NCBI RefSeq assembly: GCF_003286085.1
Contig: NW_020825298.1
Coordinates: 6,014,001-6,078,000 of the forward strand
Direction: 5' to 3'
Source: Drosophila persimilis
Taxonomy: Eukaryota; Arthropoda; Insecta; Diptera; Drosophilidae
DNA length: 64,000 nt
Shown here: piece after piece, positions 11,298-19,891 of the stretch
Layout of the letters: each line of letters starts with the position of its first letter
How positions within the stretch are numbered: the stretch's first letter is position 1
Made by a program: the position numbers and the translations under genes
Notes under the pieces: model-generated
The model's database searches: none
Told to the model about the DNA's origin: nothing
What the model saw: only the letters and a program-made list of their open reading frames with translations

Positions 11298-11735
11298 CTC
11301 AATATTTACTTCGGGACTTCGGGACTTGGGGGGATATTTTATTCTCCTGGGCAGTAGGCTGTGCTTGTTCACTCCGATCAAACACGAATCAGTCTTCATG
11401 ATGGCCTATTCTATCAGCTAATGTCGGCATCCGTTCCTGGATGTGGTCGGTAATCTTTTAGCACGAATAAGAGTTATGGAAAAAGTGGCATTGCGACAGT
11501 GCGTATCATACGAATCAGGTTGGGGCATGGCGCAGGTTTGTTTCTCCCAAAGAATTCGCTGAATAATGTCCATCCCTTGTCCAGTGTCCTGGGATGGAGG
11601 CGACGCGACGCTGCTGGGCCATTGTCCGGCTGCTAATTTATCGGGATAATTGCCAAATGACCAAATGGGGAGGGGAGTGGTGGAAGGAGCAGAGCCAAGA
11701 CCAGGAGCAGGAGCACGACTGGTCGTGGGCCAGTA

Positions 11736-12380
11736 AAGTGATCTTTGGGTGCCCATATTGTACTCATATGAGCCGAACAAGCGAAGCGAGTGAGCCAGGG
11801 GTTGGCTGGCGTACATGTAGATATGTTTATCTTTATTATTCTTCCTTGTTTCTTCTAGAAATAGTATGGAGGCCAAACTTAATTAAATGGTTTCTAAATG
11901 GATTTAATTATCAGCTTAAATTTCAAAGAGGAGGCGTCCTCTTTATACTTCTGAGAACTGTTCAGAGATTGCTCCATAACTGACAACATTCGCAACATTC
12001 TTAGCATGTGCTATAAATATCTTCGTATCTCTTGACACCCCATGCGAGTGGCGAGTGTGGCGAGTGTGGCGGAGGTATGACATCAACCACAGTCGGTGGA
12101 AGGGAGAGTATATGGCCTAAGCGCGGACTGGCTGACATTGTTATAAAAGTGCAAACAAACATGGCCAGCAGGGTGGGAAGGGAGCTAGGTAGGGAGTGGA
12201 CCTGGCCTAAACGAACCCAACCAAACCGAACCGAGGGAAAACGAGCCCACCCGAGGTCCCGACTTGACCAGAAGAGACTTGAGGCAGGAGCAGTGGCCGC
12301 AGACATATTCGATGAGGAAACGCGCTATTTTTCCCAGGCAACCCTGGACCACCCACCAGGCCCCTAGCCAACCCACCCAC
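11736..12380. other. Unique intergenic DNA right of copy C
   Basis: No gene seen. There is a short 20-mer-like sequence around 11785-11805 (GCGAGTGAGCC core) that recurs at about 23551-23573 and 42286-42305. A cluster of CGAGTGTGG units is at about 12050-12070. Open frames here are products of skewed composition. Confidence 0.5.
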
Positions 12381-12395
12381 CCACTGGAGGAGAAA

Positions 12396-12428
<33 letters not shown>

Positions 12429-13215
12429 AGACAATGCTCTGGACAGGGCGGGAAATTATGAAGCCGAAGACGGCTGCAAGGAAGGGGGGAGGTGGTAGTG
12501 GGGAGGGGAGGGGGAAAGTATACAGGACACCGCCGACCTGTGGCCGCCGAAAGGCGGAGAGAGAAAAGACAGCAAAAATAACAAAAGTGGAGGAGAAAAA
12601 GGAAAAAAAAAAAATGAGAAACCGTGTGGTCCGCTGGCTCGGCAAAATAAATCGCTGGACATAAAAACGGAGCAGTGCAAGTGAGACAGAAGAAGGAGAA
12701 GGAAGAGCACGACGAAGAAGTAGCTGGAGAAGAGAAAGAGAAAGGAGCGTGAGGTGAGGTGAGAGCGAGAGCGAGAGCGAGCGAGAGGGCCAAGCAAGCG
12801 CCAAACAGGAATAAAAAATTGAATGAAATATTTTTATAACCACACAGAAAGAGAGAGAGAGGGAGAGAAAGAAACATAGAGATAGAAAGAGAAAGACAGA
12901 TTGAGAAATGGGAGAAATATAAAGAGTGCGAGAGAGGGAGAGAGAGAGATGGCGAGCAGTTGAAGGATATTGATGGGGCGCAACAGTAAAAAGGAAAAGG
13001 AAAAGGAAAAAAAAACCCACCAACTTGCTTATCAAATATGAAGGAACCGAAAGTGGGTCGAGGCTGGGCTGTGGGAGGGTCGGGCATCATAAAACCCATG
13101 AGCTCACCTGGCCGAGACAGAGACAGAGACAGAGAGAGAGCGAAAGAAAGAGAGAAAGAGAGAGAGAGAGCGAGAGAAAGGAGCTCAGAGAAAGCTGTAA
13201 CTGGAGGCGGCTCAC
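12380..13215. promoter_or_regulatory. Long purine-rich GAGA tract region
   Basis: For about 830 bp the plus strand is strongly purine-rich: repeated GAGAGA, GAGAAAG, GGAGAAA and GACAGAGA runs, broken by short unique pieces. The minus strand reads as endless Ser/Leu frames, which are artefacts of CT repeats. In Drosophila, clustered GAGA elements bind Trl/GAF and Pipsqueak and mark promoters, Polycomb response elements and boundaries. Whether this one acts so cannot be seen from sequence. A non-B (H-DNA) structure is also possible because of the strand asymmetry. Confidence 0.55.
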
Positions 13216-15086
13216 CCAAGGGTAGTTGTTGGGTCGAAAGTTTTATGGATGCCCCATCGGACGACAGGTGGTCAGAGGCACGCCCACACCCACACCCACG
13301 CCCACACCCACAGCCTGCTCCTAGATTCCCCAGCCCCCTCCCTCTCACTCTCTCGCTCTCTCTGCCCCTGGTCATATAACGGTACATTGTGTTAGGGGTG
13401 TGGCAGTGGGTGGCACGGCACACGTGCGGATAATAAAAAATGTTTTACTTTTCAATCGACCAATAATATGGCGTTCAATGGACAGGCCAAACGTGCAAAA
13501 CCCATCAGAACGTAAAGGATCCAAGTTTTTTCCAGAGAGGGAGTAAAGGAGAGAGGGAGAGAGAGAGAGAGAGAGGGACAGAGTGGGACACACATACACC
13601 CACGTACGAGGTTCAATCATCGTTAAAAAGAATTTCATTTTGAAAAATGCCAGAACTTCAATAAATTATATTGGCAGGACTACCCCCCACCCCCCCAGGA
13701 TGACCTCTTGCCATCCCGTCACGCAAGGATGTGGGCGGCAGGCGGCGGACTCTGTGGTCTGCCGCTCGACTTGCTGGCACCTTCGCTATCATAACCACAA
13801 CACAAAAGGAAATGTGAAATGTGGAAATGGGGAAATGGGAAGGACAACCCACATTGCCATTGCCAGCTATTTTTTTTGTTGGTATTCCCAGTCGCATCCG
13901 TAAGATATCTCTGGGTGCGGACAGGTGAATCAGGTCAATGGAGGAGCAGGGGGGGGGGTGGCCATTGTGTCCGGCACGAGGATGGGCTCTGGGTAGCCAG
14001 AGCCAATGGCATTCTGAAGCATCAGCGTCTCCAGCTGCCCGCTCGATGGTTATTGGTTCGCGTTGCAATAATATAATATACACAGACATGCACAGATACT
14101 CCCACATCTGTGTGTGTATGTATGAAATAAAAATTGTGAAATAAAAACAAGAAAGAACCGAGAAAGAGCTGCAAAAAACTATCAAGCAGGCGAGCAGCAG
14201 CTCGAGAAGGGGGTGGGGGGAGGGGAGGGAGGGGGGACTGGGGCTGAGCAGCAGATTTTAACTCAACTTTGTTGCAACGCGACAGTTTTTTTTTGTTTTT
14301 CTCTCTCGCAGCTGCCGTGGAAGGAAACCCCAGAAGGAGTCGAGCTTGTGGGGAGCAGTAAATGGGGTCGCCGCGGAGGAGGTGGCTCGCCATTGTCATA
14401 ATGACGTGCATTCCAGGGCGTGGCCCGCCCCGCCCCCACTTGCACTTGGATATTGATTGCAGATCCTTTTGTGCCGTTGTCGCCTCCGACCGAGACACGG
14501 CATTCGCTAATTAAGTCATGGAATGCCGAGGTTCACGGCAACCAAAGCTACACTGAAAGAAACGGTGGCAGATCTTGTAAGGCACCTACTTCAGGCTGGA
14601 GTAAGCTCGGCCTCAGACATTTGTAGACCCGGTTTCCCCCTTATCCGGGGAAATATATGAGGAAATATGCCTTCTATTGGTAGCTGGGTTCGGTCTTTGG
14701 TTTTCAACAGGGCTCCCAGGGTTGCAATGTGTGGCGGAGGGCAGCCCTACTGACAGATTATGTAGAGTCGCTATATAAATATTTCTTTGAATTATAATCC
14801 ATTTTCCATGACAAATTGAAGGCGGAACTTCTAAGCGAACACCTGTAGTATAGAACTTTGATCCTATTATCGATTGGGTTGAATATATTCGTATGATCCA
14901 TAACCATATGTAATTACTATTATACCAGAACCTTCAGAGTGTTAAGGCCTGGCGCTCGACTCCACTGCAAAGCCGAAACTAATCCTACAAAATGGATTTG
15001 CTCTGCCATATGCCAAGAGCCGAGGAAAACAGCAGGCAATTGATTAGTTCATCATTGGTTCTGCCGAAAGCCGAACCTGAGCCAAA
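13216..15086. other. Intergenic DNA upstream of the Kunitz gene
   Basis: No gene seen. It contains CCCACA repeats (about 13280-13312), a further GA tract (about 13540-13577), several C and G homopolymers (13684-13698, 13950-13958, 14208-14240) and a TATATAAATATTT sequence at about 14772, too far upstream to be the Kunitz TATA box. The last 200 bp before the Kunitz ATG hold no clear TATA element. Confidence 0.5.
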
Positions 15087-15326
15087 ATGAAGCTGCTGCT
15101 GCTCTTCTGGATGCTGTGTGGAGCGTGCGCTGTCAACGTGGCCGAGGCACAGCCCTGCGATCAGCCGCCGGGTGTGAAGGGAATGTGTAGGATGGTGTTG
15201 CCCAGATATACCTACAAAAAAGCCGAAAACGAATGCGAAACGTTCTTCTATGGAGGCTGCAACGGCAATGAAAATCAGTTCGAGACCCTAGAAGAGTGCA
15301 CCAAGACCTGCGTGAAGCCTGCGTGA
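15087..15326 (+). CDS. Secreted single-domain Kunitz-type serine protease inhibitor
   Basis: This 79-aa protein has a signal peptide (MKLLLLFWMLCGACAVNVAEA, cleavage likely after Ala21-Ala22) followed by one Kunitz/BPTI domain filling the rest. Six cysteines follow the family pattern, with spacings of 9, 15, 7, 12 and 3 residues. The signature FFYGGCNGNENQF spans the fourth cysteine. The first loop is one residue longer than the usual 8. The residue after the second cysteine (P1) is Arg, which in this family predicts a trypsin-like target, but the preceding position is Met where Pro or Gly is common. The start is the first ATG, in a good fly context (CCAAAATG). It is a single exon. Small secreted Kunitz proteins in flies are often haemolymph, venom-like or male accessory gland products; which applies here is unknown. 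The sixth cysteine and the stop are encoded by the first two units of an 11-bp minisatellite. Confidence 0.88.
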   Translation: MKLLLLFWMLCGACAVNVAEAQPCDQPPGVKGMCRMVLPRYTYKKAENECETFFYGGCNGNENQFETLEECTKTCVKPA

Positions 15327-15425
15327 AGCGTGCGTGAAGCCTGCGTGAAGCGTGCGTGAAGCCTGCGTGAAGCGTGCGTGAAGCCTGCGTGAAACGTGCG
15401 TGAAGCCTGCGTGAAGCCTGCGCGG
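15307..15425 (+). repeat. 11-bp minisatellite overlapping the Kunitz gene end
   Basis: Ten full units plus a partial of CCTGCGTGAAG / CGTGCGTGAAG, mostly alternating to give a 22-bp higher order. Unit 1 encodes the final Cys-Val-Lys of the Kunitz protein, and the stop codon lies in unit 2. Because 11 is not a multiple of 3, each added unit shifts the frame. Confidence 0.95.
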
Positions 15426-15450
15426 TAGCTAATAAGCTTTTTGATAGACA

Positions 15451-15456
15451 AATAAA
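15451..15456 (+). terminator. Polyadenylation signal of the Kunitz gene
   Basis: A canonical AATAAA follows the Kunitz stop by about 125 bp, just after the minisatellite, and is followed by a TG-rich stretch (GGTGTCCTGTT), as expected for a cleavage site. Confidence 0.7.
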
Positions 15457-16785
15457 CTGGTGTCCTGTTCAGCTCTATCGTTATCCACAGCAAGCAATCC
15501 GCAAGGGCTGGGTTGGAGAGTCATTGTGCCTTCGTTAGGCTCTTCCCAGGCTATTAGCTCCATCCTCGCGAGATCTGGATTCCCCAAAAGCTAATCAGGC
15601 AAATCAAACCGAATTTGCGAGAAAAATCCGTCAAAGTCAGAGGCGTTTGGCCCGCGGCAGGCCATTAGCCTGGCCCATAACGGTATACGCTCCCACATGT
15701 CAGCCGATTGTCCTCGAGGCGCACTCTGGCATTGTCATCATCATCATGCACGTCAGCAGGGGAGATCGAACGAGTTGGCGGAAATCTGATACCCCAGGAC
15801 AAAAAAAAAAGAAACGCGTCAAACTTTGGCTCCAAAGGGTGGAGAGGGGCGGGGCGTGGGGTTGTGGGATTCTAAAAAATGTGTTGCATGTTTATTTGAA
15901 AAATCGCTAAAGGATAACTAAAGGATTCCCCTAAGGGTATTTCCCGAGCTCGAGTGATTTGTTTGCGAATTTACATACACGCAAAGGCCTCGGCGAGAGT
16001 CTCAGTGCGGAGTCACGGTGCTCGGGGGGGAGCTCGGGGCTCGGTGGTGTCTCTGCTGAAATCCCTGGGTGTTTTCCAACTCGTTGAACAGCCCCACCCT
16101 GCCAGGCAGGGCCTGGGCCTCCCTGGGCCCAAAACCCGACCCTGATCCGACTCAATACGTTGCGGCAATAATTTTGCATAAAGAATAAGTAAAAGTATCC
16201 AAATTGAATCAGTGCAAAATTGAATCCGACTGACTCTGCGCCACCCTCGGAAGGGCAGGGCAGGGCAGGGCACGGCACGGCACGCGGTGTTAAGTGCCAA
16301 ATTCAATTCACTTTCGTTTACAGTTTACAATACGGCCCAAAAGTTGACATTTATGAGAAGGCCATTTTGTGGATTCAGTGCCTCGGGATATCGATTTCCA
16401 GCTCGTGTGTACGTGTGTGTGGGTGTGTGTGGGTGCGGGGCAACAATCCCCAAATGGCAGCATCATTAACTAACCCACCTCGTCCCCCTCCCCCCGGCAC
16501 TTCGCACAGAGTCGGTAAATAATGTAATTTATGAATTACAATTAAAAATACACAGAAAGGGAGAAGCCACGGCAGAAGGTTGAGCAGGGTAAGCCATATA
16601 AGCAAGAGAGCTATAGATACATATACATACAAATACAGATACAGATACAGATACAGAGATACAGATATACGAATAGAGCTAGAGCCAGACGTGCCACATG
16701 AGTTCTCCCTTTGGGGGTGGATGGGGTGGGGGTTCCGTTCGTATTCCGTTCCGTTGTCTGGCAATTTTTGTGCTTTGCTCATCAG
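15457..16785. other. Intergenic DNA between the Kunitz gene and copy E
   Basis: No gene seen. It has a GGGCA/GGCAC repeat near 16255-16285, a GTGTGTGGGTGTG run near 16405-16435 and an ATACAG hexamer array at about 16632-16668. Overlapping GC-rich open frames on both strands near 16000-16300 lack domain features. Confidence 0.5.
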
Positions 16786-17233
16786 TCGTGCTCCTGCTCC
16801 TGCTCCTGGTCCTGGTCTTGGCTCTGCTCCTTCCACCACTCCTGCAGCTGTAATAAAACTCCCCATTTGGTCATTTGGCAATTATCCCGATAAATTAGCA
16901 GCCGGACAATGGCCCAGCAGCGTCGCGTCGCCTCCATCCCAGGACACTGGACAGGGGATGGACATTATTCAGCGAATTCTTTGGGAGAAACAAACCTGCG
17001 CCATGCCCCAACCTGATTCGTATGATACGCAGTGTCGCAATGCCACTTTTTCCATAACTCTTATTCGTGCTAAAAGATTTCCGACCACATCCAGGAACGG
17101 ATGCCGACATTAGCTGATCGAATAGGCCATCATGAAGACTGATTCGTGTTTGATCGGAGTGAACAAGCACAGCCTACTGCCCAGGAGAATAAAATATCCC
17201 CCCAAGTCCCGAAGTCCCGAAGTAAATATTGAG

Positions 17234-17417
17234 CAAGCAATCCATGCCCCACAAAACCCCAAATGTCAAGTTCGATGTTGTGTGAGAATACTGGAAAAAT
17301 ATCAGTATAGTCAGGAGCGTGCGGAGTGAAACACAAAAAAATAAAATTTTAAAAATTCTAAGTTTCGAGGAATATTTATTTCGGTTTTTTTCAATTAGGT
17401 TTAAGCAAAAAGTGATT
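17234..17417 (+). repeat. Left inverted repeat of copy E
   Basis: Begins CAAGCAATCCATGCCCC and matches 5254-5440 almost base for base. The partner is 19533-19719. Confidence 0.9.
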
Positions 17418-17974
17418 ATTTTTTTTATAAAAAAACCAAAAAGTGAAAAAAAAATAAAAAAACCAAAAAGTGAAAAAAAAAATAAAAAGCCAAAAAGTGA
17501 AAAAAAAAAAAAAAACACAATTTATACCATTTGAAACATTTCATCACAACGGTGCTCAGGGTCAGCCACTGCGCTCGTACACAGAGGTATAAGTATACGG
17601 AACATATTTGGAACACAGTGTAAGCATAAATGGTGTTGTGGTGGTAAAGTTTTTGTTTATTTAAATTTTAACTTTTTCTAGGCGGCTGATATCACCACAC
17701 GGCTGATACACGGCTCGACAATCGTCTGGGCAGCACACTACGTTTCCCGGGGAGTGACACGGATGCCACAAGATATGAAAAGACATCGGAAATTAATTGC
17801 AATGCATTTAATTAATAAATATGCATCGCCTCTTGATAGATGCAGTCATTGCATGTCAACGTCCAATTAAAAACTATTCGCAATCCAATAGTTGCACATT
17901 TTTGGTCGAAAAATCAAAAAATTAAAATCGAGAAACAAACGCAAACAACATTTTGGAACTCTGAAATATTGACT

Positions 17975-18152
17975 CTATATTTTGATACTAAAAATGATTA
18001 TATTTTGATACTACAAATTATTATATTTTGATACTAAAAATGATTATATTTTGATACTACAAATTATTATATTTTGATACTACAAATTATTATATTTTGA
18101 TACTACAAATTATTATATTTTGATACTAAAAATTATTATATTTTGATACTAG
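17975..18152. repeat. 23-bp AT-rich tandem array in copy E
   Basis: Eight units of about 23 bp built on TATATTTTGATACTA, two more than in copy A and four more than in copy C. Confidence 0.9.
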
Positions 18153-19454
18153 AACACACAAAAATGTTTAATTATTTTTATTGACAACGAATGGGCCAGT
18201 TGTATACATTTTGGGTATACGAACAAGAGATATCAATAGGCTTGCTTTAGCTTTTTATATTTTATGTTGTGTGTTTGATGATTAAAAAAAATAGAAGCCT
18301 AAATCATAGCATATCATCATAACCATCGGAGCACGGCGCTACGTGCATGGCCGGAGTCGGAGCCGGAACTCCCCATTTGGTCATTTGGCAATTATCCCGA
18401 TAGGCAGCGTCGCATCCATCCCAGGCAAATCCATTGGCAAATGAAAACTGAGCTGTGTCCCAGGATGATTCGTATGATACGCAGTGTAGAACCTTGTAGC
18501 TTATTATTCCCCATGAAAACCTCTTGGCTCAGAGTTGGTTGGAACAACGTACAAATTCTTTTATTTAAATAATACATGTTTGCATTGGAAATATCTGTAA
18601 AACTAAAGATGAAATCTTGAATACCTTTCTCTCGGGGGATTTTATACAGCTGCGAGTATATCTAAAAGTCCATTTTCCAAGCGGGGAATTGGGATATCCA
18701 AATCAGCATTTTGCTGGAAACTTTTGGAGACCTACCCCATTCTGATTCAGGCAAATAATTAAACATCTTTGTGTACTTTAGTATCAAAATATAATCACGA
18801 GTAATATAATTATTAGTAACAAAATATATTTTTATCCAGTCACACATCAGATCTGGTACCCGATGAACACAGTCTATATTTTCCGATAGCCGAATCCTAG
18901 AGAGAAGATACCTTTTATTCCAATTTGGCAAACCTAAAACCATTTATACTTACAGTGTCAGAACAAAGTATTGGTTCTACTTGCGAGTCTTCTCGGAGCC
19001 CTCAGATCCCTCAGATTGCCCGTATTTATGTAGGGGTGTGTAGAAAAACTATCCGAAGAAGCCGTGTTGTACCACATTGTACCACCACAGGTATTTTGCC
19101 AGGTATTTATGAATATGGACCTAGAAAAAAGTTAAATTTGTATCTATTCAACCTAAAACCCAAATTTATGCTTACGTAGAGTGCCCGTATTTATGTAGGT
19201 TTGTGTAGAAAAGCGGAAAACTGAAGTATATGTTTGTAGTTTCGTATGTATGTTTTGTGGCTTGTTTTTGGACGGGTATTTATGAATGTGGACCTAGAAA
19301 AAAGTTAAATTTTGATCTATTTATTCAACCTAAAAGCGAAATTTATGCTTACTCTATGCTGGCGGCTCTTGTTAAACAATCAATAGATGTGTATCTTGGA
19401 GAAGTATTTTTATGCCTTGTGTTTCTTGGAGAAGTATTATTATGTTGTATCTTA

Positions 19455-19488
19455 TCACTAACCATACAGTATACTGTATGGTTAGTGA
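19455..19488. repeat. 34-bp perfect palindrome in copy E
   Basis: A perfect inverted repeat with no spacer, centred on ACAGTATACTGT and with CACTAACC/GGTTAGTG arms. In copy A the same site is split by 210 bp (6898-7107); in copy C half of it is missing. Confidence 0.95.
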
Positions 19489-19532
19489 CCTTATTCACTT
19501 TATGCTTAACTTTAAAAACTAAAAAAAAAACA

Positions 19533-19719
19533 AATCACTTTTATGCTTAAGCCTAATTGAAAAAAAAAACCGAAATAGATATTTTTCAAAATTTAGAAAT
19601 TTAGAATTTTATTTTTTTGTGTTTCACTCCGCACGCTCCTGACTATACTGATATTTTTCCAGTATTCTAACACGACATCGAACTTGACATTCGGGGTTTT
19701 GTGGGGCATGGATTGCTTG
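19533..19719 (-). repeat. Right inverted repeat of copy E
   Basis: Reverse-complement partner of 17234-17417, ending GGGGCATGGATTGCTTG. It matches 7164-7351 of copy A closely. Confidence 0.9.
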
Positions 19720-19891
19720 TTTCAGTTTTTCTTTTGAATTTTGCGTTGATTCGTATTTTTATGAACAGAGACGTTATTCTGCAATAATTCCGTTTTACCG
19801 ATAATTCAAGTCGATAAAGTCGCTGGGCATTGTTATCCTCAGAAGTTACTCAAGCAGAGAGCATCTTGAAGAAGAGGCCTAAAACATGTCT

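Larger units (their letters stand above)
9231..11735 (-). mobile_element. Foldback-like repeat, copy C with flanking modules
   Basis: This copy is inverted relative to A and E. The core is 9331-11297. At its left the flank module shared with A and E is recognisable but diverges after about 9270. At its right lie the shared module (11298-11497) and a further shared segment (about 11498-11735) otherwise found beside copy E. The core carries four intron-like cassettes: 9641-9699, 9816-9870 and 10047-10103 on the plus strand, and 10901-10962 on the minus strand. The segments after the first two cassettes start and end alike, showing an internal tandem duplication of about 175 bp (9641-9815 and 9816 to about 9990). 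Relative to E it lacks the central palindrome and about 1.2 units of the right-arm sequence. No coding capacity for a transposase is visible. Confidence 0.75.
16786..19891 (+). mobile_element. Foldback-like repeat, copy E with flanking modules
   Basis: The longest copy, in the same orientation as A. The core is 17234-19719. On the left are the module shared with A and C and, before it, the 16786-17030 segment shared with C. On the right, 19720-19891 is shared with A up to ACATGTCT. Intron-like cassettes are at 17620-17681 (plus) and 18897-18953, 19121-19175 and 19294-19352 (minus). It has two private insertions relative to A. One is about 74 bp near 17796-17869, flanked by AATTA. The other is about 240 bp near 18224-18464 and includes a shortened second version of the 16855-16950 flank sequence. 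An intact 34-bp palindrome sits at 19455-19488. I see no transposase-like frame. The family is not recognised. Confidence 0.75.

Noticed and set aside
12185-13423. 412-codon Ser/Leu-rich frame, minus strand
   Set aside because: It is a direct product of CT repeats and has no protein character outside them.
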